A stretch of 64,000 bases of DNA, from NCBI GenBank assembly GCA_027943335.1, contig BSBK01002085.1, positions 1,036,501 to 1,100,500 of the forward strand, written 5' to 3'. The first letter of the stretch is position 1; each line of letters starts with the position of its first letter. Shown here in pieces: positions 35,999-48,281 of this stretch. Made by a program: the position numbers and the translations under genes. The notes under the pieces were generated by a model. The model saw nothing but the letters and a program-made list of their open reading frames with translations. It made no database searches and was not told the origin of the DNA. Source of the DNA: Chamaecyparis obtusa (lineage: Eukaryota > Streptophyta > Pinopsida > Cupressales > Cupressaceae).

Positions 35999-38266
35999 AA
36001 GAATAAGATGAGGACAACTGAAGAAAGATCTGATTCAAGAAGATCAAATGATGCAACCTTGTCAAGGTTTGATTAATTGAAGCATAGATTTGACTTAGAT
36101 GAGGGATACTGTGCCTTGGATGTATGGGTAGATGCCCAAAAGATAGCAGACAAGATATCACAACACTTAGCCATTTTTGAAGATTAATTGAAGATTGATT
36201 GAAGATTGATAGTTATGACAAGGTCTCGACACAAGATGAAAAGACTCAAATCGATTAAATAGAAGGCTAAATCAGATTCAAAAGGCCACTTTAGGAAAAT
36301 GATTGGATTCTCAATATTTGTTGCTCTATTCTTGACACAGTGATTTGTTTAACAGATTCTGGAAATGGGCTGGACAATCTGAGTCTCTGATAGTTCTGAC
36401 AACTTTTTGACAACTTTTCAAAATTTCCCAAATGATTTTCTATAGGCTTGTACGACAGTGGGTATGGCATGAAATGACAATTGAAAAACTTGTATGACAA
36501 TTGTCAAACTCGCACAACAGTTGATAGCAAGAATTTCAACTTTTGAAAATGACTGACAGCAAAACTCGTACGATAATATACCTGATACCATATGGCAATA
36601 TGGGGGTTCTGAAATGACAATAGCCAAAATTCGTATGACCTACTGACTTTACAAAATGATTGTTGACTCCAAAAAGGTGTTTTACTTCAATTTTTGCAAA
36701 TTTTGGGTTTTCAGTTTCAAATTGTTTGCAAATTTCAATTTTCAAATTTGAGGATTGTAATAGATTTGTTCATTTTCAGTAATCAGATAGATAAGAAAGT
36801 ACACAAAACAACAAGCAAGTGATTTCAAGCATGTTTGAAAACAATGAACAAGGGCAAAAGCAACCTTGCGCATGAACAATCGAGTGACTTATTTGTGCTA
36901 ATCCTTAGAAGTGCTAATTGTGTATGTTCCAAAAAGTTTTGCATTAACACACATATTCCTAGAAAATGAAAATTTGGCCTCACTAGGGTTTTTAGTAATG
37001 GTTTGACTCTGCACCTTTTATGATCCAAGAGGGTGAACTCTAATCTAGGTGCATCAGGGTTTTGACACAGTCTGAGAACTTAATCTTCAAGATCTACTAG
37101 GGAGATCTGACAACCCAACAAGAGACTACACCTATGGAGATTTCTTCCAACAGGACATTTATATAGCGATTGTCACTACCACGATGAAAATGGCTATTAT
37201 CACTTGAGGTTTTGTCAATGTGGTTGACCCAATTAAGGGAATGTCCACTATGGTTAACCCTCTCTAAAGGTGACTCACAAGATATACCACATGGGGACTA
37301 GATCAGATTCAAGGATTTGGGTTTCTGGTACTGTCCAAAAAGGAAGTAGAGCATAATCCCCTAGCCTCTTCACTTCACCAAAACAAAGAAAACAAATAAA
37401 TATGATGTGCTAAGACCAAGATTATATCACAAAGATCTATGACATCAACCCCTTATGATCTATCAACCTCTCCAGAGAGAGAATGCATCAATCAAAAGTT
37501 GAAGACACACGAATCTAGTAGAACATGAGATGCCCTCACTATCCTCCCTACCTACAAGGGTTCCTTCGTTGAGAAGAATTTCACTAGAAATTCACTCTCT
37601 CAAGAGCCACAAATAGTGTTCATAGGGCCTATTTACTATGTGTAACAAAGATGCTGAAAGCAAATCTATGTTTAGTTTTAGAGCCCAAATGAAATATGTG
37701 ATATGAAAGCAATAAAGGTCACACAAGCTAGACACGCAAGATGTTCGTTTTAATCCAAATTGAAATGTTATCAACTAAAAAGATTACCTAAATTCCTTGC
37801 AATGCGCTTAGTAGATTCTTACCTATTTTTAGCCATTCTTGCACTTTTTCCAATCAAAAACCAGTGAAAATCAATCAAAAATAGAGAATTTCAATTGTTA
37901 CAGTTAGCTGTTAGTCAAAATCTAAAAATCAAATATGACAAACTACCTTAAAAAGTGAAACGACAATTGAACCCTGGCACTAAAACTCGTATGATAATGG
38001 GTTACCTCCCAGAAGACAATCTAGAAGATCGTACGATAATGGTTATCAGATCACATGACAATCGAGCTTCTAGATGATAGTGGGTTTCTGCTTGCGCGAT
38101 CCTTAACCAAATCAACTGTCATACGATAGTGGGTATCTCCTGGTATGAGTTTCTGACAAAACTCGTACGAAAATTGTATGGACATAGAATAAAAATCATA
38201 GCTGGGAATAAAAAAAGATAAGAAAATGATAGAAATTGATAAAATTTGAAGGGAAACCCATTTCAA
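35999..38266 (-). other. Tat1 leader with repeated TCGTACGA-type motifs
   Basis: No coding sequence is recognised. Two clusters of the word TCGTACGA and close variants (TTGTACGACA, CTCGTATGATAATGGG, CATACGATAGTGGGTAT) occur at about 36445-36640 and 37985-38175, some ten copies in all, often beside GATAATGGGTA. The core is palindromic. The same kind of word recurs in the leader of element B. Confidence 0.6.
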
Positions 38267-38285
38267 GGCCCCATGGTGGGCGCCA
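38267..38285 (-). other. Tat1 primer binding site
   Basis: Minus-strand TGGCGCCCACCATGGGGCC, four bases inside the 5' LTR. This form is typical of plant Tat/Ogre-like elements and sets the element's orientation. Confidence 0.9.
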
Positions 38286-38289
38286 GAAA

Positions 38290-39454
38290 TGTGTTTGTGA
38301 ATTTTCTACCTGATCTGTAGACACAACACTTCAGTAAAACATTAGAGGTTAGTTGAAATCAAAATCGTGCAATAAATGAAAAACTAAACTAACTAGGTGA
38401 TTTACTGCCTTCTAGTAGATACAAGTATGTATTCTCAGATTATATCGAGATCAGTGACCTTAACGACACCTAAACGAAGGATTTGAATGCAAAATCTAGA
38501 TATGGAATGAATGCTATTAATCTTTTTTTTTTGGTTTTTCTGTGCAATTATGATGAAAAACTTGATATGAATCTATGCTAATATGAAAATTGATATGCTA
38601 AAATGATCTAACAATAATATTCTAAATGATATGGATACTATGCAAAAACAATGAAAATCTCACAACAACTTGAATTCTCAAGATTGATTCTTCAGTTTCC
38701 AATTCGACAGCGTGAGTGTGCAATTTGTGGATGGATGGATTTCAAATGAAGAGTTGAAGCCTTAATTTATAGAAATCTAGGGCTTTGGAGGTGCATGAAA
38801 AAAAGCCATAAATCACTCAAATAACTCGGGTTGATTTTTGAGTTATTTTTAAATAAAGGATAATTAACTCACAAAAACATGCAAAAGCAGATGTCAACTC
38901 AAAATAGAGTTTAGATTTAATTGATAATTGATAGTTATCTGCTTTTATGATTGTGCATGTTTTATTTATGAATTAATTTAATAATAAAGTGATTTATTTC
39001 CAACTTAACTGTTTTTGAAAAATAAAACAATTGATTTATTAGTTAATCAATTATTTTTCAAACTTTATTCCAAAAACAATATTATTAAAAATTGACAACT
39101 TGCTTTAATTAATTAAATAAGAATTTAATCAATTATTCATAGGATTTTGGATTTATTGTCAAAATTAAATAATACAATTTAGGAATAAATAGAATTAACT
39201 TCAATTAAATAATTAAGTGGCAGAATTAAATCTAATTAATTAAATATTGAGAATATTCAATTAATCAAACTTTAGGATAAATGGGATTTATCGCCAAATA
39301 ATCATTAAATCAAAGATAATTAGGATAATTAGGAATATTTCTAAGAATATTCCTTGATGCAGAATTTAGGATAATCAATTAGGATTCGATGATGTTCAGA
39401 TGTGCCTTAGGTTAGGACTTTGATGTCGATTTCATTCGATTTGATGATGTAGGA
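38290..39454 (-). repeat. Tat1 5' LTR, outer end deleted
   Basis: Matches 24934-26132 along its length but stops at GATGTAGGA. The 37 bp that should form the outer terminus are missing, yet the GGTAT duplication follows directly. A three-base GGT shared by the LTR and the target explains the loss. Confidence 0.88.
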
Positions 39455-39459
39455 GGTAT
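39455..39459 (+). repeat. target-site duplication of Tat1, right copy
   Basis: GGTAT, the partner of 24929-24933; its GGT is shared with the deletion breakpoint. Confidence 0.8.
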
Positions 39460-42400
39460 CTCTTTGATGCCTCTGAACACATAAAGCACAAGAAGAAGCA
39501 TTGTTGGGACTTCCCCATTTCGATCGGTCCCCAATCCCTACAGGACATGAAGGTCTACAAGTCCACCTATGAATGGGATGAGTGCCCCCTGCAACACTTC
39601 AATTTGATAAGGACCAGATTTGATCCCATCGGCACTTATAGCTGCATTATGGGAAGGCACTACATTCATGAGCCTCATTTTGAAGACCATTGGATGAACT
39701 ACACTGATGATTATGAAGTCAGGATCTGTGACTATTGTCAGATGACTCTAGAGATGGCACAAGATGCCTTACTCTTGTGGATCCCACCAAAAGTGTGGGA
39801 TGCAGATATTGAAGATGTCTTGGACCCTTTGTGTAATTAAGATAAAATTTATACAAGGGTCATTCTCAATGCTAAAGTAAATAAAGAAGAGAATGATGAC
39901 ATTAACTTCAAGGCTTGATATGTGATTAAAACAACAAAATCCTGGATTTCCCAACCCTTCAAGATAGATCCAGTGCCAATGAAGCAGAAGCTTGCCCCAC
40001 CTTCCAAGGAGAATAAGAAAAGGAAGAGATGGTAATAAGGGAGATGCCCCATGGAGACTAGAAATAGACATGGACGCCCAACAACATATGGGTCCAATCC
40101 TAAGGCTAAGCTAGAAAGGACCTAAATGACAGGAAGCATAGCTCCACCTAATGCTCAGTCTTTTGATAGCTAAGTGCAAGCTGATGTTCCAAAGAGTTCA
40201 CCAAGGGTGAATATTATAGGGCCCAAGGCTACCAGTTTGAAGAAGGGGAAGATCTATAGAAGAAAGAGATCATCTACATCCCCACAATTGGAGATAGTGC
40301 TGGAAGAGAAAGATGAGGAAGAAGAAGACAAGGTTCCTCTGGCCCGAAGGACTCAATTGTGAGCCTTCTTGAAGAAAATAAAATTTTAGGAAGAGGAGGT
40401 GCAAATTGATATTGATGCAAAAACCCAAGTAGAAGAGGTCAACCCCTAAGATGCCTTTGGAGACGATGAGTTATATGTGTCAAATTTTGAGGGTCTCTAT
40501 GGCTTCAAAGAGAAAATTTCAGAACAACAAATGTATGTTGCAAGGTCTTCTATTGAAGAACAACTACATTTTACATTTGCTCCCCCTCCAACACTATTCA
40601 CTACTACAACTCTAAAGAAGACTACAGATGAATTAGCTCAGCAAGTACCTCAGGGCATAACAAAAGAGCCAATGGAAGGAGATCAAGGTGAGTCGACAAA
40701 GATAGAGAAGGAATCTATCTAAGAACCTTTAGTCAAGGTTACCTTAGAAAAGGATACTGAAACAACTCCACCACAAGTTCCAGTTCCTCCACTTCTACCA
40801 CAAGCTCCAATTCCTCTACTTCCAATAGTTCCACTCCCACCTCAAGTTCAACCTCAACTACAAAATCCACTTATCCAACTCCCTACTCCAACCCCTCCTC
40901 TGATACATATGCCCATGTCTCTATCTTCTTTCCCTTCACCAACTCCTATTTCTCCCACTCCTCCAATTTATCCAACCCCTCTCTTGCTCTCATGCCACCT
41001 CTAGTCCAACCTCCCTTTCCCTCTCAACTAGTACCCCAAATGCCTATCCCTCCTCTACCTAATATGCCTACTCCTCCATCATCTCATCTCATACCTTCTT
41101 ATGAGGAAACCCATCAAGGGGCATAGGAGAAAGAAAAGGATACTATCAAAGATGATAATGCCCTTCCTCAAGAGAGTTAATTTAATGAGCAGTCAGGAGG
41201 AGAGGAGGAAGATGGGGTAAGAGAAGAAGAAAAGGAAGAAGAAAGAGAAGAGGCACCAGAACCAGAAGAATAAGAGAAAGAACAAGAACATGTGACATTA
41301 GTTTTAACAACACCATATGAGCCAATAAATGCCTTCACCAAACCTACCCGATTCACCAAAGAAATACAACTGAGGTAAGGGTATACATGAATGAAGAGGA
41401 AACTGACATGGAGGTGCTAGGCCAAGCTTTCCACCAAGGATAATTGAGTGCTTGGGAAAGGACTCTTTCTTATGTCACTCAAGATCACAGGGATAGGTGG
41501 AATGCATAGGTGGCAGTGCCAACAATTGACACCAGCATGGCCGAAATAACTCCCGAAGACTATGTCTTCGAAGAAGTAGATCTGGGTGAGCCAACAAGGG
41601 AAGGGAGTAAAACACTGGCCACCTTGGGGTTAAAGCATGCTTTGGGATTTATAGACAAGGATGAGGAGAAGATTAAAGTTTTGATGGAGTAGAATGAGGT
41701 GATGAAAATAATCATTCTTAAAACCACAGGTCCCATTGACCTTAGGAACTTGGAGGCCTCATTATAGGTTGTTTTGGAGAAAAGGGTTTCTCCTGAGATG
41801 CCAGCAAACATCCCACATTATTTTATTCATGCTTGTTCAGATTGGAAGGTCAAATTTGAGGATTTAGCAAGGGGTTCCTTAAGGACAATTTTGAGACCCT
41901 TCAGATTTATTCTTCGAGAGATCACCAAATTGGTGGATATGATCGGCGATGAGGAAGGACTAGAGGCACATATTGAGAAATCACAGAAGGTTCTTGATGA
42001 CCTTAAAATAATAAGGAAGAAATGCTTCCAAATTTTAGTAAAGATGTATGAAGGTTCAAAGATGGATAATTTTGAAGAATGGATCAAGGATATAACTGAA
42101 GCCCTGAACATCTATCAGAAATGCTTAAGCAGGATTAATTAAAAGAGAGATGAAGGGATGATCTGGGTAGAGGAATTACACAAATTATTTGAAGGTGTAG
42201 ACTTGGATCTATATGATGATGATGATTGCCAAACCATGTACCCTATAAAGGAAATCACACATCAATTCATGGAGATTTTCAATGGTGTGAAGATGAAGGA
42301 TGACCTCCAACAAATGTTCTATCAAAAGGAGGAGATGCAAAAGATGTTGGCCTGGGAAGAAGAAATACAAGCTTTTGCAATTGAAATGGCCACCTTCTGA

Positions 42401-42910
42401 GAGAATCAATAGGAACATGTTAGAAGTATCCAAATCAAAGATTTTGAAGAAGAACAGGAGATAGTAGAAAGACTCTGGAAGGCACATCCATAAATCCTTC
42501 CTAGCAGCTAAGTGTTCAGTTTTGGACTTAGCCATTTTTTGCATGAAGGATATTTTCTGACACTTAGTAAAAATTTCTGTCAAATATTTTCGGCCTTTCG
42601 ACCTCTGAAAGTCCAAAATTTTTCCCGACATTGTGTTTTGAACTTGCTCATTTTTTCAAGTCATTTTTTCAAAGTAGAGGTCAGGGTCCAAAATTTTTGG
42701 GCCGTCATAGTCAAGAAATTTCAATCTTCTATGGTGGATTTCTAGTCTGATTGACCATATTTTTGGGTTATCTTTGGATGCTTTGGAGATATATTTTAGT
42801 TAGAATCTCGAAGAGGATCCATAATGAGGATTTAGAAGAAGAACTCCAAGTGTTGAAGAAAGATTATGAAGAAGAATGGCGAAACTCCATAGTAGATTTT
42901 AAGTTTTTTA

Positions 42911-43909
42911 GTGCATCTTAGGCTTTGAAATTGTAATGCATGTGGATTAAATTCATGCTAAGATAGTTTAGGGTAGCTTTAAGAGTAGTTTCTTTTCATG
43001 TAAGCTTTAGTTTAAATTTATTTCAAAGTTGCATGCATAGTTGAAACCTTAGCTACGAATTTATTTCCCTAAAGGGTGAAGCCCTATAAATTGTAAATTA
43101 ACATTGTAATTATGGTCGGTTATCATTGCAATACAAATTATTCAATTGGTGATTCAATCATAGTGTGAATTTTATGCTATCTTTTTGAATTTTATCAATG
43201 TGTGTTTTCTCATTCGTTTATTTCAAAGAGCCAATTGGTTGTATGGTGATTTTGATTCGTGAATTCATTAGTCTGGTGTTTATTATTGTTGCATTACTTT
43301 GTTGTGATGAATTATTGGGAAGATCATTGTTTGGTGCTTCAAGATTAATTTGTCTTATGTGTGTGCACGTTCATGGTGGCTTCTTGATTTGATGAATTTT
43401 GACATATCTTACATATGCATTCATTTTCATTGATGATTGCATCTGCAAAATTGGGGTTGTGCGTTATTCAAATCTATATTTTGTGGGTTTTCTTCATCTT
43501 CGTAGTAATTTAATTCACAAAGTGGTGCAATGATGGTTTATGTCTTTTCATTTTACTTTCTGCATTTTCATTCAATTCTTGTTACCTTGCTCTTTACTTT
43601 CTTTGAAAATCAGTCATAATAGATTAGATCAAATTTACATGTTTTAGAAATTGCTTTGTTAAAAGATTCTAAAAATATTAAAAAAGAGAGAAATATCATT
43701 CATTTTAAGTTTGTTTTTTGTAGTCTCTCCAAGACCGAACCAACAAAGGCCTCCTTGTGAACTGTTCACATTTATCTTCGATTGAGCTATCTAGGCAGTT
43801 GAGAACCAGACCAAAAAGAACCTTGAGAGTGATTTCATAATTCTTCCAAGAGTGGAATTTGTTCACCCAAATTCCTAGTCGTTGTCCCGTGTAAAAATGA
43901 TGCTCAACA
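42911..43909 (+). other. 3' region of insertion E
   Basis: About 1 kb without a credible gene, with several AATAAA/TATAAA-like AT-rich words, ending in GTCCCGTGTAAAAATG and then ATGCTCAACA. It shows no visible match to the first kilobase of E. A segment at about 42490-42790 inside the ORF tail also looks inserted or intronic, with CTTTCGACCTCTGAAAGTCC recalling words in the 5' region. Confidence 0.4.
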
Positions 43910-43914
43910 CATAT
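43910..43914 (+). repeat. target-site duplication of insertion E, right copy
   Basis: CATAT, the partner of 22450-22454. Confidence 0.85.
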
Positions 43915-44160
43915 GATAAGGAATTATATACCTTGGTCCAAGCCTTCAAGTATTGGAGGCATTATCTTTTGGGGAAAGAATTAGTTGTTCACACTAATCA
44001 CTTGCCTCTACAATTTCTTTAATCTCAGAATAAAATTGAAGAGGAAAGGCATATGAAGTGGGCTTCATATTTACCATAATTTCACTTGATCATCAAGTAT
44101 AAGAAGGGGAGCACGAATAATGTTGCATATTTTTTGAGTCGGCCTCCTACAAATCATGCT
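43915..44160 (+). pseudogene. G1 RNase H, continuation
   Basis: DKELYTLVQAFKYWRHYLLG, then VHTNHLPLQFL, HMKWASYL and IIKYKKGSTNNVAYFLSRPP: the second half of the Ty3/gypsy RNase H and the tether to integrase. It continues the reading broken at 22454. The catalytic His-Asp dipeptide (usually TDHQPL) appears as TNHLPL. Confidence 0.9.
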
Positions 44161-44299
44161 TTAATAATTATTACCACTTCTCATTTGGGATTTCAGACAT
44201 GATATTCTCAATATTCTCAAAATCTTGATTTTCTTGTCACCTACACAAGTCTTCAAAATCCTTCAACTTCCAATTTGAGACCTTTTCAAGATACCATAT

Positions 44300-45242
44300 C
44301 AAGGAAACGTTACTCTACAAGTTTGATAAATTTTGTGTCCCTTAAGTTCATTCTGTTTCACTTCTCAAGGAGGCACATTCTTCTCTTTATGGTGGTCATT
44401 TTGGTAAATAGAAAACACTTCACCATTTGAAGAGATTCTTTTATTGGCCACATATGCAACACGATGTTCTTCATTTCCTCAAAAGATGTGCAATTTTTTG
44501 TCGCTCCAAACCAAAAAATAGAAACATGGGCTTGAGTGTTCCTTTGCCTATTCCTTCACCTCCTTTAGATTACATAACTATGGGTTTGGTTAGTGTCTTT
44601 CCATTGGCTATTAACTGTCATGATTGTGTTTTTTAGTTATTGATCGATTCAACAAGATGGCTAAGTTCATTCCATGCTGCAAGATAAATTTTGCACATGA
44701 CTTAGCTCAACTCTTCTTCAACTTTGTTTGGAGATTCTTTGGTTTACCAACCAACATTGTTTATGATCATGACTCGTGTTTGGTGGGCCATTTTTGGTGA
44801 TCTTTGTGGAATATTTTGGGAGTTTCCCTTAAATTTCCTCAATCAGATGGTTGAACTAAAGTTGTGAACCGAACTCTGATACAAATTTTGAGGTTTTATC
44901 ACCACAATTCTCCTGCTAAGTGGGATTTGAGCCTAACCCACATAGAGCATGCCTACAATCGAGTAGTCCACTCATCTACATGTCACTCATCTTTTGAGGT
45001 ATGTCTCAAGTTTCAACCTTTGGCTCCATATGAGTTGCCTTTACATTTTTCATCTCTAGCCACCATTCATATTAAAAAAGAACAAGATAAGGCCCAAGCC
45101 TTCATTCAACATTTGTAGAATATTCAATCCAAAGTACTTTAGATTCTTTAGAAGACTCAAGAAAAGAAAAAAAAAATTATGGATTGTCATCGTATCCCTC
45201 ATACTTTTAAAGTTAGGGATAAAGTTTGGTTATACTTGGACA
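44300..45242 (+). pseudogene. G1 integrase, truncated
   Basis: A degenerate zinc-binding part (KRFFYWPHMQHDVLHFLKRC, then CRSKPKN) leads to a broken catalytic core with SVFPLAI, FIPC and YDHDSCLVG, and a tail containing AYNRVVHSSTCHSSFEV. It ends with FKVRDKVWLYLDM at 45242, where the LTR of element B begins, so any C-terminal chromodomain was displaced. At least two frameshifts are present. Confidence 0.8.
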
Positions 45243-46057
45243 TGTAATCACCTAAAAATGGTCTAGCTAACTAAGTGCCCCTAATTTAAGTAATTATATC
45301 AAACAAATGCACTAGACAAAATTATGTAAGTAACCAAATCAATTGTCTTGCCTAATTAAATCAATCATCAAATAATCAATTAAATCAATTGATTGATCTT
45401 AAAAGGTTATTTAAAATCAAATCATTAATTAAAAGATCTTCCAAATTATTTTAATTAAATAAACCAACCTCTTCAAATCATGGACATCAAAGTTTCAAAT
45501 TCAATCGTGAGAAATTTCTGAAAACTGAAGAGAATCTTGACTACTCAACAGGGTGAATATCAACCGCACATTCATTTTGGGATTTCTAAATACACCAACC
45601 TCTTAGCACATTCTAAAGATCTAGATTTATTTATTAAATGTATTATTTTGTTTTTATTCTAGATTACATGCACATCTTTAATTATTTCTCAATTCTTAAA
45701 AATCAACTTGCATGCTTAGATAATAGCTTTGATTTCTAGATTAATCATATAATTATGCTAGTTTCATTTTTAGATTCTTTATTTTCTTATATTAATAAGT
45801 CTACCATAGCGATGATTTAGATTATTGCATCTTAATCTCTCATGAATCTTTTGTTATGGAGTTATCTAGTCACTGATCTCATAATGCTAACTAAGAGAAT
45901 ATTTACATAGATCATACTCGCTTCATATAGAAAGAAATAAGTTGATTTTAGTGGGTTTATTTGGTTATTTTGATTTCATTATCATGATACTAACCCTCTA
46001 ATATAATAATTTATTGAAGTTTTTTTGTTTGTAGGTCAAGACCAAAAAATATACACA
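45243..46057 (+). mobile_element. 5' LTR of element B (Tat-like)
   Basis: Starts TGTAATCACC directly after G1 integrase codons and ends ATATACACA. Length about 815 bp. A degenerate Tat-type primer site follows five bases later. Its partner LTR lies outside the window. Confidence 0.8.
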
Positions 46058-46062
46058 TTTTC

Positions 46063-46081
46063 TGGCACCTACTGTGTGGCT
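46063..46081 (+). other. primer binding site of element B
   Basis: TGGCACCTACTGTGTGGCT, a diverged form of the site seen in Tat1 (TGGCGCCCACCATGGGGCC); the differences are mostly transitions. Confidence 0.75.
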
Positions 46082-48280
46082 CGAATCAAAATTTTACCCC
46101 ATTTCTCGCAATTTTTATTATTATTATTTTCCAAAACTATGGCAGTCACCATACAACATTGGTAAATATTATTGTAAAATAATATGGAAAGTTTATTTTA
46201 TTGCATGTAGTTGTGATAATCATCATACGATAACCTAGAATAAAATCTTTTATCGCATTTTGTTCAGATTTTTATCGCATATGGTTCTGATTTTTACTAT
46301 ACGATATATCAACTATGGTCTTTTATCACGTGGCTTTATGAGTTGTATCGTACAATTATATGGTGTTTTATGACTTACTTTATTTTATTGCACCCAAAAT
46401 AGTGAGCTTTTTTCAAAGTCTAAATGCAAAAAAAATAAAATTTTGATGGTTTATATGGTTTTGTATGCTTGTTGACCATCTTCTAGTGCATCCTAACAAG
46501 TTTTTGCAGTATATCTTGTAAATAATTACATAGGACAAAGACACTTGATACCACTACTGACTATTTTCTTGCAGGTTGTAATATCTCAACCAAACAATTT
46601 GCTTGCTTTAGCATTTTCTAGGCACATAGATTAATTAAGAGGATAATTGAACAAATTATTTTGTGTATCTAGGAGAAAATGACTTGAGATAGGAGATTAT
46701 TCTCTTTTCCCCTTGTGGAGACTCATAAATCCAAAGCACAATTGTCACCACTCCATTTCTTTATTGTTAATCCTTTAGAGATCCTGTCGATGAGGAAAAA
46801 ATCTCCCTAGTTATATGACTCAAGTGGGAACATGCAAAAGCTATATCTTCCACCCACTATAAATAAATGCCTATTTGAGATTAAAGTCTCTAAGGAATTA
46901 GCTAGATGTATTCAAATTATTTTGATGTACATAGGGTTTGACAACCTCAATTCTATTTATAGGTTTGTGTTATCTAGGTAACCATAGGACATTTTTATGT
47001 CTCAATCATGTTTACAAGACTACGGTAGAATATGCTTTAGATATTCATAAGGATGAGCATCCTCAATCTTAATTGTGGGACTACGTTGTCTAGAGTACTT
47101 GTAAGGCTATAGGCCTCAATCTTTCTTGTGAGACTATAGGAAATAGTTATGAACATATGCCTTAACTACGAGATTTAGTGTAGAAACATCCTGGATAACC
47201 CCCAAAAGGTTAGAAATCTAAGTGTGAGGAAAGTAGTAATTTCCCTAAGACACTCACGATATCAAGCCCTTATTAGTGTTACCACTCAAATAATATGGTT
47301 GTCAATATCCATTACGTGTTATTGGCTTGTCATATTCTGAGGAGTCTTTGAGTGTGTTCCTAAGTCTGTGAACGAATATTTTCAATCTCTACTAGTCACT
47401 TAGGGATAAAGTGTGTTTGATTCCACACCCCTATGTTTGATGTGCTTATTTTTCACTTAAAATTTTCAAAATTTACCAAAATAAACATCAGATGTACAAG
47501 CAATTTCCAACAAACAACTGAAAACAATCCAAATTTTTGACAAAAAATGAGAAACTAGGTATTCTGAAACATTATATCATATGAAAAAACACCTTTTTAT
47601 AATTTCATCATATTCCTTCTGGAATTCTCTCAAATGATTTCTAATTTTCATCATTTCTATACGAGACTTTCATCGTACGATCCTATACATTACAAAAAAA
47701 ATAGAGCTCAAAAACTGCCATCTAAAAACTTCATTTTGGTCTACAAACTATTTTCTTGTTTAGCTTCTAGATTGTCCTAATCTAATGATATACCCTATTC
47801 TTTGTCACTATAGTCCTCTTATCTTTTATCCTAATTTTTTGAATGCTTGATTAGTGTGAAACCTCTTTTCATCAAATCAAACCTAATCAACTTGGTCACA
47901 AGTGTCCCTTTTCCAGGAAATCAAACCTTAACTCTAACACCTTGTACCAAGTTTGTCATCATTCAATCTTCAAAAATGTCATCTTTCATCAACCTTTTGA
48001 GACAAGTTATCACTTTGATATCTGGACATTGACCTAACAACCTAGTCACCTCTAGCTCTTTGTCACATCAATTTTCCATGTTTGTCCAGACCAAGATTTC
48101 TCATCAATAATCTAATCCTATTCACAAGAAAAATTCCCACATCATACCTTCTCTCTAATCTTCTAAAAAAGTGCATCAAGACAATCTTACAATGGCTAAA
48201 AATAAATAGGTTAAACCTTACGGTCTTAACAACAAGAAAGAAGAGATTTGTATTGCAGTCCTATCAAAACAAATTCAATC
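46082..48280 (+). other. leader of element B with TCGTACGA-type motifs
   Basis: About 2.2 kb without recognised coding. Words such as ATCATACGATAA (about 46222), ATCGCAT (46253, 46274), TATACGATA (46298), TATCGTACA (46338) and ATCGTACGATCC (47671) recur. Tat1 has the same word family in its leader. Confidence 0.55.
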
Positions 48281-48281
48281 T

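Larger units (their letters stand above)
24934..39454 (-). mobile_element. Tat1: nearly complete Tat-type Ty3/gypsy retrotransposon
   Basis: Minus-strand order: 5' LTR (39454-38290), primer site, 2.2-kb leader, gag, zinc knuckle, protease, G-patch-like segment, RT, RNase H, second RNase H, integrase, repeated 3' motifs, polypurine tract, 3' LTR (26132-24934). The second RNase H and the C-x2-H-type knuckle are marks of the Tat lineage. LTRs are about 95-97 percent alike by eye and nearly all differences are transitions. One frame spans about 7.4 kb with stops but no frameshift. It lies inside E and is flanked by GGTAT. Confidence 0.92.
23880..42910 (+). pseudogene. unrecognised ORF of insertion E, split by Tat1
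   Basis: Coding-like plus-strand sequence at about 23880-24933 resumes at 39455 and runs to about 42910; the frame across the Tat1 site is restored around MARYLFDASEH. The N-terminal part has AATHPGSILSFDLIVTLVQH, FPKGVDRFYAFSIDK and an ARFDWATI segment. Next comes a Trp/His/Tyr-rich part (EPHFEDHWMNYTDDYEVR, CDYCQMTLEMAQ), then a basic/acidic stretch, a strongly proline-rich linker (about 40740-41110) and a helical, Glu/Lys-rich C-terminus. There are several stops and frameshifts. I know of no function. It has no gag, protease, RT or integrase motif. Confidence 0.6.
22455..43909 (+). mobile_element. large insertion E with TG...CA ends, carrying an unrecognised ORF
   Basis: A 21,455-bp insertion in the G1 RNase H. 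It begins TGTTTTGG and ends GCTCAACA and is flanked by CATAT. About 14.5 kb of it is the nested Tat1, leaving about 6.9 kb of its own sequence: a 1.4-kb 5' region with a TATA box, a plus-strand ORF of about 4 kb, and a 1-kb 3' untranslated region. No recognised retroelement domain and no LTR pair is visible: the first and last kilobases do not match each other by eye. It could be a large non-autonomous LTR derivative with replaced or badly diverged ends, or an element of another kind. Confidence 0.75.
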
